A DNA stretch of 64,000 bases from JAXGYV01 sp040772045 (GTDB lineage: Bacteria; Actinomycetota; Thermoleophilia; UBA2241). Below the pieces are notes generated by a model that was not told the origin of the DNA, made no database searches, and worked only from the letters and a program-made list of their open reading frames with translations. Below are positions 46,271 to 55,258 of this stretch, one piece after another. Made by a program: the position numbers and the translations under genes. Location of the stretch: the NCBI GenBank assembly GCA_040772045.1, contig JAXGYV010000003.1:62001-126000 (forward strand), read 5' to 3'. Numbering within the stretch: the first letter of the stretch is position 1; the number at the start of each line of letters is the position of its first letter.

Positions 46271-47530
46271 TTACTTGAGGAATCCCTCGTAGTGACGCAT
46301 GAGCAGCTGGGCCTCCATCTGCCGCATGGTATCCAGCGCCACGCCCACCACGATCAAGATAGAGGTGCCGCCGAAATAGAACTGCACATCCGTGAAGCGA
46401 AACAGCAACCACGGCAACACGGCCACCGCCGCGAGAAAGAGCGCCCCAGGGAGGGTGAGCCGAGTGAGGATGCGGTCCAGGAACTCCGCTGTTGGCCGCC
46501 CGGGTCGTACGCCGGGCACAAAGCCACCGTACTTCTTCAGGTTGTCCGCCTGCTCGACCGGATTGAAGGTAACGGCGGTGTAGAAGTACGTGAACAGCAC
46601 GATGAGCACGGCCTGGGCGACCATGTACGGGAGTGTGTTCGGCCCGAAGACCTCAGAGAACCACTTCGTGGGGCCGCTGGGGATCATCTGGCCGAGCGTT
46701 GGGAAGATCATCAGAAACGATGAGGCGAAGATGATGGGCATCACGCCGGCCATGTTCACTTTGAGCGGAATGAAGGTACTCGACCCACCCATCATGCGCC
46801 GCCCCACAACACGTTTGGCATACTGCACGGGAATGCGGCGCTCACCAGTGGTAATCCAGACCACACCCACGATGACCGCCATCACGATAATGGCGATGGA
46901 GATCTGCGCTATGGTCCCCATGGTGCTGAACTTGTAGAGCCCGCTCGGCAAGCGCGAGATGATACTGATGAAGATCAGGATCGACATGCCGTTCCCGATG
47001 CCGCGAGCGGTGATCAGCTCTCCGATCCACATAACCGCGGTGGTACCGGCCGTCAACGTGATCACGATGAGCAGGGCGCGCGTGAAATCGAGGTTGGGCA
47101 GGGCTTTCTCGGCGCGAAACAAGAAGATGTACGCCACGGACTGCATGAACGCGAGCGCTACGGTCACCCAGCGCGTGATCTTCGTGACCTGCTTCTGTCC
47201 CTGCTCGCCTTCCTTGACCAGTGCCTCCAGTCGAGGAATGACCACGGTGAGCAACTGCATGATGATCGACGCCGTGATGTACGGCATGATGCCCAGCGCA
47301 AACACCGCTGTCTTGCCGAGCGCACCGCCCGAGAAGAGATCGAGAAAACCGAACACGCCACCGGCACTGCCGGCGAGGAAATCCGCCAGCGCCTCGCGAT
47401 CGATCCCGGGCACGGGCACGTGACAGCCGAAGCGGTAGGCAGCGATCAAGCCGAGCGTGAAAAGGAGCTTCACACGAAGCTCAGGGATCTTCCAGGCGTT
47501 GGCAAGAGACTGCCAGAGCTTGTTGTTCAC
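46271..47530 (-). CDS. secY: Preprotein translocase subunit SecY
   Basis: A 419-residue protein-conducting channel with ten membrane helices. Landmarks are LFTLGLIAAYRFGCHVPVPG, the plug and helix 2 region FSGGALGKTAVFALGIMPYI, and PGVRPGRPTAEFLDRILTRL with NNLKKYGG-type loop. It is essential for export and membrane insertion. The GTG start follows rplO by 29 bases, the standard spc operon order. Confidence 0.97.
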   Translation of the reverse strand: MNNKLWQSLANAWKIPELRVKLLFTLGLIAAYRFGCHVPVPGIDREALADFLAGSAGGVFGFLDLFSGGALGKTAVFALGIMPYITASIIMQLLTVVIPRLEALVKEGEQGQKQVTKITRWVTVALAFMQSVAYIFLFRAEKALPNLDFTRALLIVITLTAGTTAVMWIGELITARGIGNGMSILIFISIISRLPSGLYKFSTMGTIAQISIAIIVMAVIVGVVWITTGERRIPVQYAKRVVGRRMMGGSSTFIPLKVNMAGVMPIIFASSFLMIFPTLGQMIPSGPTKWFSEVFGPNTLPYMVAQAVLIVLFTYFYTAVTFNPVEQADNLKKYGGFVPGVRPGRPTAEFLDRILTRLTLPGALFLAAVAVLPWLLFRFTDVQFYFGGTSILIVVGVALDTMRQMEAQLLMRHYEGFLK

Positions 47531-47559
47531 AGACTACCGCCCCCTGGGCTGACTCAGGA

Positions 47560-48036
47560 TCAGAGGAGTTCTACCTTGCCGCCCGCCGCCTCGATCTTCG
47601 CCTTGGCCGACGCGGAGAAGGCGTGCATACGGACGGTGAGCGCCACGTTCAGATCGCCGCCGCCGAGGATCTTCACCGGCGTGCGCACGTTCTTGATGAT
47701 GCGCTTGGCCACCAGCTGCTCGGGGGTTACCTCCTCGCCAGGCTGAAAAGCCTCGGCGAGGCGACCGACGTTCACCGGCAACCAGTACGTGCGGAAGGGA
47801 CCAATAGGCATGCTCTTCTTCATGTGCGGACCGCGGAGCTTTCCGAGGCGCATGTACACCGGCATCTGGCCACCCTCGTAGCCAGGCCGCACACCGCCCC
47901 CGGATCGAGCGTTGTAGCCCTTATGCCCGCGGCCAGCCGTCTTGCCCTGACCGGTACCCTTGCCCCGGCCGAGGCGCTTAACGTCTCTTGTGGACCCCGG
48001 ATTGGGTCGTAGGTTATGAAGCCCTATCTCAGTCAT
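47560..48036 (-). CDS. rplO: 50S ribosomal protein L15
   Basis: A 158-residue late-assembly protein. LHNLRPNPGSTRDVKRLGRG, GKTAGRGHKGYNARSGG and GFEGGQMPxxxR-type sequence (here GYEGGQMPVYMRLGK) are diagnostic. It begins one base after the rpmD stop. Confidence 0.97.
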   Translation of the reverse strand: MTEIGLHNLRPNPGSTRDVKRLGRGKGTGQGKTAGRGHKGYNARSGGGVRPGYEGGQMPVYMRLGKLRGPHMKKSMPIGPFRTYWLPVNVGRLAEAFQPGEEVTPEQLVAKRIIKNVRTPVKILGGGDLNVALTVRMHAFSASAKAKIEAAGGKVELL

Positions 48037-48037
48037 G

Positions 48038-48229
48038 TCACGACTTCTTGGTGGTCGGGCGTACCTCCAAGAGGTACGCGACTTTGTGAATCATGCCGCG
48101 GATGACCGGCGTGTCCTCGTGAACTACCGTATGGTTGAGCCGCTTGAGCCCCAGCGCACGCAGGGTGCCGCGGTGGTCACGCGGGCTACCGATCTCGCTC
48201 TTCACCTGGGTGATGTGTAGTTTGGCCAT
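48038..48229 (-). CDS. rpmD: 50S ribosomal protein L30
   Basis: A 63-residue protein with the L30 pattern KLHITQVKSEIGSPRDHRGT and ALGLKRLNHTVVHEDTPVIR. The ATG at 48229 gives the normal bacterial length. It lies between rpsE and rplO. Confidence 0.96.
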   Translation of the reverse strand: MAKLHITQVKSEIGSPRDHRGTLRALGLKRLNHTVVHEDTPVIRGMIHKVAYLLEVRPTTKKS

Positions 48230-48230
48230 G

Positions 48231-48773
48231 CTAGGCCTCCAGCACCGACTCGTCAGCCTGATCCGCCGTGGAGGTACCAAGGACCTCTTGCACCGTCAGG
48301 CCGCGGAGACGCGCAACCTGCTGAGGCGTCTTGAGTGCCTGCAGGCCGGCCACGGTCCCACGGACCAGGTTGATCGGGTTAGTCGTGCCCAGCGACTTGG
48401 TGAGGATGTCGCGCACGCCGGCGAGCTCGAGGACCGCGCGCACACCGCCGGCCGCGATAACGCCCGTACCAGCAGCGGCCGGCTTGAGAAACACCTTGGC
48501 CGCGCCAAACCTGCCCATCACTTGGTGGGGGATGGTCGTCTTGTAGCGCGGCACGCGGAACATGTTCTTCTTGGCGTCCTCGATCGCCTTCTGGATGGCG
48601 AGAGGGACCTCGCGTGCCTTGCCGTACCCGGCGCCGACCAAGCCGTTCTCGTCGCCCACGACGACCAGGGCCGTGAACGAGAAGCGGCGGCCGCCCTTGA
48701 CGACCTTGGCGACGCGGTTGATGTCGACCACGCGCTCCTTGAGCTCGGTGGCCTCTGAGCTGACTCTGACCAC
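48231..48773 (-). CDS. rpsE: 30S ribosomal protein S5
   Basis: A 180-residue protein important for decoding accuracy. RVVDINRVAKVVKGGRRFSF, GDENGLVGAGYGKAREVP and GTGVIAAGGVRAVLELAGV are diagnostic. The GTG at 48773 is chosen because it matches the family length and follows an AGGAG; the in-frame GTG at 48842 would lie within rplR. Confidence 0.95.
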   Translation of the reverse strand: MVRVSSEATELKERVVDINRVAKVVKGGRRFSFTALVVVGDENGLVGAGYGKAREVPLAIQKAIEDAKKNMFRVPRYKTTIPHQVMGRFGAAKVFLKPAAAGTGVIAAGGVRAVLELAGVRDILTKSLGTTNPINLVRGTVAGLQALKTPQQVARLRGLTVQEVLGTSTADQADESVLEA

Positions 48774-48792
48774 TGTCGTTCTTATCTCCTCG

Positions 48793-49146
48793 TTAGAAAA
48801 CCAGGCCGCCCTCGCGGGCACCTTCCGCGAGCGCCTTGACACGACCGTGGTACAAGTACCCCGAACGGTCGAACACGACGACCTTCACTTCTTTTGCCAC
48901 TGCGCGCTGCGCGAGCAGTTCGCCAACCTTCCGGGCAACAGCGCTCTTGTCGAGCCCTGACTCCGCCACCTCGGCCGACCGTGCCGCTGCCAGCGTGACC
49001 CCCGCCCGGTCGTCGACGATTTGGGCGTAGATCGCTCTGTTGGAGCGGAAGACGGCCACCCGTGGCCGTTCCGGCGTACCCATGACCTTACCCCGGATCC
49101 GCTTATGGCGCTTGGCGCGCGCCTCGCTGACTGTCTTGGCACTCAT
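48793..49146 (-). CDS. rplR: 50S ribosomal protein L18
   Basis: A 117-residue 5S rRNA-binding protein. RHKRIRGKVMGTPERPRVAV and FRSNRAIYAQIVDD at the front and FDRSGYLYHGRVKALAEGAR at the end are family hallmarks. Confidence 0.97.
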   Translation of the reverse strand: MSAKTVSEARAKRHKRIRGKVMGTPERPRVAVFRSNRAIYAQIVDDRAGVTLAAARSAEVAESGLDKSAVARKVGELLAQRAVAKEVKVVVFDRSGYLYHGRVKALAEGAREGGLVF

Positions 49147-49178
49147 CTTCTGCGTCTTTCCTCTTCCTCCGGCAAGCG

Positions 49179-49712
49179 CTATGCCCGCTTGCCGACCTTC
49201 CGCTGGACGTGTTCGCCCGCGTACCGAATGCCCTTCCCCTTGTACGGCTCAGGCGGACGCAGCTCGCGCACCTTCGCCGCCACCTGACCAACTACCTGCT
49301 TGTCGATGCCCTTGATCAGGATCACCTGTGGTTGTGGCGTCTCGAACGAGACGTCCTCGGGGGGTTGCATTACCACGGGATGACTGAAGCCGAGCAGCAG
49401 CTCCAGGTTATCGCCTTTCACCGACGCGCGATAGCCAACGCCGACGACCTCCAGCCGCTTCTGGAAACCCTTCGTGACGCCCTCCACCATATTGGCGAGA
49501 AGGGTCCGGGTCAGTCCGTGCAGTGAACGATGCGTGGCACTGTCCGTCGGACGGCGCACACTGAGCACACTCTCGGTCTGCTCGACGATCATGTCCCGAG
49601 GGATGCGCTGCGTGAGCCGTCCCATGGGACCGGTGACCGTGACGGTGACGCCGTCGACGACGACATTTACACCATCCGGCACGGCGATTGGCGCTCTTCC
49701 AATTCTCGACAT
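49179..49712 (-). CDS. rplF: 50S ribosomal protein L6
   Basis: A 177-residue protein near the factor-binding centre. It begins MSRIGRAPIAVPDGVNVVVD and ends with RPPEPYKGKGIRYAGEHVQR. The ATG at 49712 is the normal start. Confidence 0.97.
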   Translation of the reverse strand: MSRIGRAPIAVPDGVNVVVDGVTVTVTGPMGRLTQRIPRDMIVEQTESVLSVRRPTDSATHRSLHGLTRTLLANMVEGVTKGFQKRLEVVGVGYRASVKGDNLELLLGFSHPVVMQPPEDVSFETPQPQVILIKGIDKQVVGQVAAKVRELRPPEPYKGKGIRYAGEHVQRKVGKRA

Positions 49713-49722
49713 AAGACGTTCC

Positions 49723-50121
49723 TTACCAGATGAAGCAGACGACTTCGCCGCCCACACCAAGACGCGCCGCTTCAGCACTGGTGATCAGGCCACGGGAGGT
49801 GGAGATGATCGCCGTCCCCAGGCCTCCGAGCACCTTCGGCAGCGTGTCCTTGCGGGCATAGATACGCCGTCCGGGACGCGACACACGCTTGATGCCAGAG
49901 ATGACTCGCTCCCGGTTCTTCCCATACTTCAGGGTAATCACAATGAGGTCGCCGACCTCACCCGGCTTGATCTCGTAGGCGGCGATGTACCCTTGCTCGA
50001 GGAGGAGTCGCGCGATTTCACTCTTCATCCGTGAAGCCGGAACATCGACCGTCTCGTGCCGCGCCGTGGTGGCGTTCCGAATACGGGTCAACATGTCGGC
50101 GATGGGATCTGTCATGGACAT
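49723..50121 (-). CDS. rpsH: 30S ribosomal protein S8
   Basis: A 132-residue 16S rRNA binder. DPIADMLTRIRNATTARHET and the end STSRGLITSAEAARLGVGGE with GGEVVCFIW are diagnostic. It follows rpsN by 15 bases. Confidence 0.97.
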   Translation of the reverse strand: MSMTDPIADMLTRIRNATTARHETVDVPASRMKSEIARLLLEQGYIAAYEIKPGEVGDLIVITLKYGKNRERVISGIKRVSRPGRRIYARKDTLPKVLGGLGTAIISTSRGLITSAEAARLGVGGEVVCFIW

Positions 50122-50136
50122 ATGGCTCGTCCCTTC

Positions 50137-50322
50137 CTACCAGCTCGACTTCGTCAGGCCGGGGATTACACCCTCATGGGCGAGTTCGCGTAAGCAGATA
50201 CGGCAGACTCCGAATTCGCGATAGTACCCTCGAGGGCGGCCGCAACGCGAGCAGCGGTTATACTCGCGCGTCTGGTAGCGCTGCTTGCGAGCGCATTTGA
50301 CGACAAGCGATTCCTTGGCCAT
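50137..50322 (-). CDS. rpsN: 30S ribosomal protein S14 (zinc type)
   Basis: A 61-residue short S14. Four cysteines (CSRCGRPRGYYREFGVCRIC) form the zinc site. The short zinc form is the usual copy in Gram-positive spc operons. Confidence 0.97.
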   Translation of the reverse strand: MAKESLVVKCARKQRYQTREYNRCSRCGRPRGYYREFGVCRICLRELAHEGVIPGLTKSSW

Positions 50323-50382
50323 GCGTTAGCTACTCCTCGTCCGACCGTCGGCTGCGGCCGCGGCCGCTCAGTTCCCCACTAT

Positions 50383-50928
50383 TCACGACTCGCTCCGGAA
50401 GGGCATCCCCAACTTGGCCAGCAGGGCACGGCCTTCTTCGTCGGTCTTGGCCGTCGTGGTGATAATCACATTGAGCCCGCGGATCTGCTCGACCTTGTCG
50501 TAGTCGATCTCCGGAAAGATGATCTGTTCGCGGATACCCATAGCGAAGTTACCGCGACCGTCGAATTGCTGTGGCGAGATGCCGCGGAAGTCGCGGATGC
50601 GCGGCAGTGCGATGGACACCAGACGGTCCAACATCTCGTACATCCTCTGACCGCGCAGCGTCACCCGACACCCGATCGCCATGCCTTCCCGCAGCTTGAA
50701 CCCGGCGATCGACTTGCGGGCGCGGGTAACGGACGGTCGCTGGCCGGCGATTAAGGCGAGTTCCTCGACGGCGTTGTCGAGGAGCTTGGCATTGGTCTTC
50801 GCCTCGCCAACCCCCATGTTCAACGTGACCTTGGTGACCTTGGGTACTTGCATGACGGTGCTGTACCCAAACTCCTCCATGAGAGCGGGAACTACTTCCT
50901 TGATGTACTTATCCTTGAGTCGTGCCAT
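50383..50928 (-). CDS. rplE: 50S ribosomal protein L5
   Basis: A 181-residue 5S rRNA-binding protein. KVTLNMGVGEAKTNAKLLD, GQRPSVTRARKSIAGFKLRE and DFRGISPQQFDGRGNFAMGI are diagnostic. The ATG at 50928 is taken as start (AGGA upstream); a GTG two codons earlier is possible. Confidence 0.97.
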   Translation of the reverse strand: MARLKDKYIKEVVPALMEEFGYSTVMQVPKVTKVTLNMGVGEAKTNAKLLDNAVEELALIAGQRPSVTRARKSIAGFKLREGMAIGCRVTLRGQRMYEMLDRLVSIALPRIRDFRGISPQQFDGRGNFAMGIREQIIFPEIDYDKVEQIRGLNVIITTTAKTDEEGRALLAKLGMPFRSES

Positions 50929-50940
50929 GTGCACTCAGTC

Positions 50941-51276
50941 CTACGCTTTATCGATGTCCGAGGCGCAGGCCTTGCGCCGACAGACTCGCACCTTGCCGCC
51001 ATCCTCTGTGACCCTGTACCCGACCCTCGTTGGCCGACCGCACGCGGGGCACACAAGCATCACGTTTGACACGTCAATGCCGGCCTCGCGCTCGATCACA
51101 CCACCCTGAGGGTTCTTCTTCGGGTTCGGCCGGGTGTGCTTCTTCATCATGTTGAGATGCTCGACCACCACACGATGTGCATCGGTATCGACACGCATCA
51201 CCTTGCCGGTCTTGCCGGCTTCCTTACCAGAGACGACCATCACCTGATCGCCTTTGTGAATCTTCATCCTCTGCAT
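50941..51276 (-). CDS. rplX: 50S ribosomal protein L24
   Basis: A 111-residue assembly initiator. The KOW motif is KGDQVMVVSGKEAGKTGKVM, followed by NMMKKHTRPNPKKNPQGGVI. The C-terminus has a Cys set (CPACGRP ... CRRKAC) that may bind zinc. The start may be this ATG or one three codons later. Confidence 0.96.
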   Translation of the reverse strand: MQRMKIHKGDQVMVVSGKEAGKTGKVMRVDTDAHRVVVEHLNMMKKHTRPNPKKNPQGGVIEREAGIDVSNVMLVCPACGRPTRVGYRVTEDGGKVRVCRRKACASDIDKA

Positions 51277-51307
51277 GGCTTTTCCGTCACCTCGTGCGCG
51301 TGCCGTT

Positions 51308-51676
51308 CTAGAGCACTTCTGGGGCTAGCGACACGATCTTCATGTAGTTCTTTTCGCGCAGCTCGCGCGCCACCGGTCCGAAGATGCGGGTACCGCGCGG
51401 ATTGCCCTGGTTGTCGACGAGCACCGCTGCGTTCTCATCGAACGCGATGTACGTGCCGTCTTTGCGTCCAAGCTCCTTCTTGGTGCGCACCACCACAGCC
51501 TTCACGACATCGCCCTTTTTTACACTGCCTCCGGGCGTGGCCGTTTTTACCGTACCCACAATAACGTCGCCGACGTAAGCATAGCGGCGGCGAGACCCGC
51601 CTTTGATGCGGATGCACAAGATCTCCCTCGCGCCGGTATTGTCGGCCACTCGGAGTCGTGTCTCTACCTGAATCAT
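51308..51676 (-). CDS. rplN: 50S ribosomal protein L14
   Basis: A 122-residue protein at the subunit interface. It begins MIQVETRLRVADNTGAREIL and has FDENAAVLVDNQGNPRGTRI and FGPVARELREKNYMKIVSLA near its end. All are standard. Confidence 0.98.
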   Translation of the reverse strand: MIQVETRLRVADNTGAREILCIRIKGGSRRRYAYVGDVIVGTVKTATPGGSVKKGDVVKAVVVRTKKELGRKDGTYIAFDENAAVLVDNQGNPRGTRIFGPVARELREKNYMKIVSLAPEVL

Positions 51677-51704
51677 CGTGCTCTTTCCCCTGCCGCTCTA
51701 CCTG

Positions 51705-52109
51705 TTACTTGGCCCGCTCGAGAACCTCGAGCAGCCTCCAGCGCTTGGTCGCGCTCAGCGGCCGGGTCTCGACAACGCGTACCACGTCGCCAATGCTGGC
51801 CTGGTTATGCTCGTCGTGCACATGGAGCTTGCTCGAGCGACGGACGACCTTGCCGTACACCTCGTGCTTCTGCACTACGTCGACACGCACCACGATCGTC
51901 TTATCCATGGCGTCGCTCACGACCACACCACGCCGTTCCTTGCGGCCTGGCACCCTGTCCGGTGCGGGGCGCGCGGGTACGACCGCACGCTTCTGCGCCG
52001 TCGCGCTCTTGCGAGCGCCCCCCCGAGCGGCGGCTTCCTTCTGCTTCGTCGCTGCCTTCGCGGTGGATTTGATCGTCGTCTTGCTGGTCTCTGTTTTCTT
52101 ACTGGGCAT
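51705..52109 (-). CDS. rpsQ: 30S ribosomal protein S17 with basic N-terminal extension
   Basis: A 134-residue S17. The conserved OB-fold part begins near residue 58 (RRGVVVSDAMDKTIVVRVD) and ends VVETRPLSATKRWRLLEVLE. Before it lie about 55 residues rich in Lys, Thr, Ala and Arg that normal S17 (about 85 residues) lacks. The ATG at 52109 overlaps the final base of the rpmC stop, and the extension has no internal start with a ribosome site, so it is probably translated. Confidence 0.95.
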   Translation of the reverse strand: MPSKKTETSKTTIKSTAKAATKQKEAAARGGARKSATAQKRAVVPARPAPDRVPGRKERRGVVVSDAMDKTIVVRVDVVQKHEVYGKVVRRSSKLHVHDEHNQASIGDVVRVVETRPLSATKRWRLLEVLERAK

Positions 52110-52324
52110 CAGCCTTCACCGCCCGACACACCGCGCGCTGCCTCGCGCTCGTTTTGGATCGTGAGCAGACGCGCGATCTCGCGACGCGTGATGCTCAGCT
52201 TGTGGGGGTCGTCGAGCTGACCCGTCGCATGCTGAAAGCGCAGGTTAAACAACTCCTTCCGGCGCTCGCGCAACTGCACGACCAGGTCGTCTTCGGAGAG
52301 CTCGCGCACCTGTTTAGCTTTCAA
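52109..52324 (-). CDS. rpmC: 50S ribosomal protein L29
   Basis: A 71-residue protein at the tunnel exit. KAKQVRELSEDDLVVQLRER and KELFNLRFQHATGQLDDPHK are diagnostic. The start is an uncommon TTG at 52324, supported by GGAGGGG nine bases before it; it overlaps the rplP stop by 11 bases. Confidence 0.95.
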   Translation of the reverse strand: MKAKQVRELSEDDLVVQLRERRKELFNLRFQHATGQLDDPHKLSITRREIARLLTIQNEREAARGVSGGEG

Positions 52325-52739
52325 AGAGGTTCCCCTCCCTGGTGACGAACTTGCACTTGATCGGCAACTTGTGCATCGCCAGACGCATGGCCTCACGTGC
52401 CACTGCTTCGCTCACCCCGGCCAGCTCGAACATGACCTTGCCGGGTTTCACAACAGCCACCCACTGCTCGGGCGAACCCTTGCCGCCGCCCATGCGGGTC
52501 TCGGCAGGCTTGCTGGTGACGGGCTTGTGCGGAAACACGTTGATCCACACCTTGCCGCCACGACGCATGTACCGCGTCATCGCAATACGGGCCGCCTCAA
52601 TTTGGCGGTTGGTGATCCAGCCGCACTCCAGCGCCTTTAGACCATACTCACCGAACTCGACCGCGGTGCCGCCCTTAGCTTGGCCCGCCATGCGGCCGCG
52701 CTGATGCTTCCTATGCTTGACTCGTCTTGGCAGAAGCAT
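52314..52739 (-). CDS. rplP: 50S ribosomal protein L16
   Basis: A 141-residue protein near the A site. It begins MLLPRRVKHRKHQRGRMAGQ and includes GGKVWINVFPHKPVTSKPAE and MGGGKGSPEQWVAVVKPGKV. The arginine targeted by ribosomal oxygenase RoxA is in this region. Confidence 0.98.
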   Translation of the reverse strand: MLLPRRVKHRKHQRGRMAGQAKGGTAVEFGEYGLKALECGWITNRQIEAARIAMTRYMRRGGKVWINVFPHKPVTSKPAETRMGGGKGSPEQWVAVVKPGKVMFELAGVSEAVAREAMRLAMHKLPIKCKFVTREGNLFES

Positions 52740-52751
52740 GACTCGACTTCC

Positions 52752-53489
52752 TTACCTGCTCTCGGCCGTCTGCCGGGACGGCCGCTCTGATGGCCGGCGA
52801 CGACGCTCGCGCGGGGGCTCGCGACGTTCCTCGGCCTCACGCCGCTGTCCGCCCGGATACCCGGCCGGCATCAGCTCGCCTTTGTTCATCCACACCTTGA
52901 CGCCGATGCGCCCGAACGTTGTCCGCGCCTCGCGAAAACCGTAATCGATGTCGGCGCGAAGCGTATGCAGCGGCACCCTGCCTTCGCTGTAGTGCTCGCT
53001 GCGCGACATCTCGGCACCACCCAAGCGACCGCTGCAGCGCACGCGCATGCCAACAGCTCCCGAGCGGATCGCGCTCGTCAGGGCGCGCTTCATGGCCCGG
53101 CGGAAACTCACGCGGTTCTCGAGCTGCTCGGCGATGGACTGTGCCACCAGCACGGCATCGAGCTCCGGCCGCTTTACTTCGATGATGTTGACCTGCACGT
53201 TCTTCTGCGTCATGCGGAAGAGCTCTTTGCGCAGCGCATCCACCTCTGACCCGCTCTTACCGATCACGATGCCGGGGCGAGCCGTATGAATATCGACGGT
53301 GATGTTGCTCTGGTCTTTCCGGATGATCACACGGGAGATACCGGCGTGCGCGAGCTTGCGGAAGATGTGCGTGCGAATACGCTCGTCTTCGGCGAGAAAC
53401 TGCTTGAACTCTTTCTCTGTATACCAGTGCGACTTCCAGTCGTGGATGATGCCCACGCGAAAACCGCTCGGGTGCACCTTCTGGCCCAC
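52752..53489 (-). CDS. rpsC: 30S ribosomal protein S3
   Basis: A 245-residue protein of the mRNA entry site. The start GQKVHPSGFRVGIIHDWKSH and KH domain IVIGKSGSEVDALRKELF are clear, and the S3 C-domain is followed by an Arg/Glu/Pro-rich tail of about 30 residues, common in actinobacteria. The GTG start overlaps the rplV stop by one base. Confidence 0.97.
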   Translation of the reverse strand: MGQKVHPSGFRVGIIHDWKSHWYTEKEFKQFLAEDERIRTHIFRKLAHAGISRVIIRKDQSNITVDIHTARPGIVIGKSGSEVDALRKELFRMTQKNVQVNIIEVKRPELDAVLVAQSIAEQLENRVSFRRAMKRALTSAIRSGAVGMRVRCSGRLGGAEMSRSEHYSEGRVPLHTLRADIDYGFREARTTFGRIGVKVWMNKGELMPAGYPGGQRREAEERREPPRERRRRPSERPSRQTAESR

Positions 53490-53833
53490 TAGGAACGGAC
53501 CTCCCTCTGCTCGACCGCGACCGTGATGTGGCTGGTGCGCTTGCGAATCCGGTTGACCCGACCCATAGCGCGGAACTGCCAGCGCTTCATGGTCGGCCCC
53601 TCGTTCACGTACGCCTCGGTCACGTACAACTCATCGGCGGCCAGATTGTTGTTGTTCTCTGCATTGGCCACCGCCGAGTTGAGCACCTTGGCGACAAGCT
53701 TCGCGGCCCCCCGATTGGCGAAAAGGAGCGTGGCGCGAGCGTCCGCAACCGACTTACCGCGAATCTGGTCCGCAACCTCGCGTGCCTTGCGAGGTGCCAC
53801 TCTGACGTATTTTGCCTGAGCCCTTACAGCCAT
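53489..53833 (-). CDS. rplV: 50S ribosomal protein L22
   Basis: A 114-residue protein lining the exit tunnel. RVAPRKAREVADQIRGKSV, AVANAENNNNLAADELYVTE and GRVNRIRKRTSHITVAVEQR are diagnostic; the last forms the tunnel hairpin. Confidence 0.97.
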   Translation of the reverse strand: MAVRAQAKYVRVAPRKAREVADQIRGKSVADARATLLFANRGAAKLVAKVLNSAVANAENNNNLAADELYVTEAYVNEGPTMKRWQFRAMGRVNRIRKRTSHITVAVEQREVRS

Positions 53834-53836
53834 GCT

Positions 53837-54115
53837 CTACCTTCTGGCCCCGCGAGATTCCTTGATGTGACCGCGATAGGTACGAGTGAGCGCGAACTCG
53901 CCCAGCTTATGCCCTACCATGGCCTCCGTGATGAAGATCGGGACGTGCTTCCGTCCATCGTGTACGGCAACTGTATGCCCAACCATGTCGGGGAAGATGG
54001 TGGAAGCACGCGACCATGTTTTGATCATCCGCTTCTGGCCACTCTCGTTCATAGCGACCACGCGCTGCATGAGACGCTCTTCCACGAACGGGCCTTTCTT
54101 GGCTGACCTGCTCAA
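53837..54115 (-). CDS. rpsS: 30S ribosomal protein S19
   Basis: A 92-residue head protein. SRSAKKGPFVEERLMQRVVA and the end EFALTRTYRGHIKESRGARR are diagnostic. The start is TTG at 54115 with GGAGG upstream; no ATG or GTG gives a proper N-terminus. Confidence 0.96.
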   Translation of the reverse strand: MSRSAKKGPFVEERLMQRVVAMNESGQKRMIKTWSRASTIFPDMVGHTVAVHDGRKHVPIFITEAMVGHKLGEFALTRTYRGHIKESRGARR

Positions 54116-54128
54116 CGGCTTCCTCCCC

Positions 54129-54968
54129 TCATCCGCGCTTGCCGCGCTTGCGACCGCGGATGATGTACTTGTCCGACCGCTTGTTCTTCGGGCGAGTACG
54201 GTATCCCAGCGTCGGCACACCCCATGGTGTGACAGGGTGCCGACCAGCAGTGGTCTTGCCCTCGCCCCCACCGTGAGGATGATCTACGGGGTTCATCGCC
54301 GTGCCGCGCACGGTGGGGCGAATACCCCGCCATCTGGACCGTCCGGCCTTGCCGCCGTCGATGTTCGAATGGTCGGCGTTGCCCACCTCGCCCACCGTCG
54401 CGCGGCACTCCAACCGAATGCGCCGCAGCTCGCCCGATGGCAGGCGGACCACACCGTGACCCTTCTCCTTTGCCTGGAGCTGAGCACTGGTACCCGCGCC
54501 GCGCACGAGCTGGGCGCCCCGCCCGGGGTATAGCTCGATCGCATGGATGGTAGTACCGGTGGGGATAGCCTCGAGCGGAAGCGCGTTCCCTGGACGGATA
54601 TCCGCCTCCAGGCCAGACTCAACCAGCTGACCGACACTCAGGTCGCGCGGCGCAAGGATGTATCGCTTTTCACCATCGGCGTAGTGCAGCAACGCGATGC
54701 GCGCCGACCGATTAGGGTCGTACTCGATGTGTGCTACACGAGCGGGCACGCCGTCTTTGTCGCGGCGAAAATCGATGATGCGATACCGACGCTTGTGGCC
54801 GCCACCCTGATGCCGGGTAGTGATGCGACCGTGCGCGTTACGCCCACCGTTCCGCTTCAGCGGTGCGAGCAGCGATCGCTCGGGCTTTGTACGCGTGATG
54901 TCGTCGAACGTCTCGGTCGTCATGAACCGGCGACCCGGCGACGTCGGCTTGTGCTTCTTGATGGCCAT
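54129..54968 (-). CDS. rplB: 50S ribosomal protein L2
   Basis: A 279-residue core protein needed for peptidyl transfer. NGGRNAHGRITTRHQGGGHK and AMNPVDHPHGGGEGKTTAGR with its conserved His are diagnostic. The ATG at 54968 overlaps the rplW stop (TAATG). Confidence 0.98.
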   Translation of the reverse strand: MAIKKHKPTSPGRRFMTTETFDDITRTKPERSLLAPLKRNGGRNAHGRITTRHQGGGHKRRYRIIDFRRDKDGVPARVAHIEYDPNRSARIALLHYADGEKRYILAPRDLSVGQLVESGLEADIRPGNALPLEAIPTGTTIHAIELYPGRGAQLVRGAGTSAQLQAKEKGHGVVRLPSGELRRIRLECRATVGEVGNADHSNIDGGKAGRSRWRGIRPTVRGTAMNPVDHPHGGGEGKTTAGRHPVTPWGVPTLGYRTRPKNKRSDKYIIRGRKRGKRG

Positions 54969-55255
54969 TACCTGCCCTCGAAGAACTCGATCTTGTCTGC
55001 CGGCGCCAGCGTTACCACCGCTTTCTTCCACGACCGGCTACGCCCGCGCGTGGCGCCACGGCGCTTGGGCTTGGATGGCACATGGGCGGTAGATACGTCG
55101 ACGACGGTGACGCCGAACAACTGCTCGACCGCTTGGGCGACGACGGTTTTGTGTGCATCCGGATGCACCTCGAAGGTGTACCGGTGCTCATCGATCTGCC
55201 GGTAACTCTTCTCCGAAATGATCGGACGGATGATGATCTTCTCTGCCTCGACCAT
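54968..55255 (-). CDS. rplW: 50S ribosomal protein L23
   Basis: A 95-residue tunnel-exit protein that docks trigger factor and SRP. IIIRPIISEKSYRQIDEHRY and TFEVHPDAHKTVVAQAVEQL are diagnostic, and RGRSRSWKKAVVTLAPADKI closes the domain. Confidence 0.97.
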   Translation of the reverse strand: MVEAEKIIIRPIISEKSYRQIDEHRYTFEVHPDAHKTVVAQAVEQLFGVTVVDVSTAHVPSKPKRRGATRGRSRSWKKAVVTLAPADKIEFFEGR

Positions 55256-55258
55256 GCC

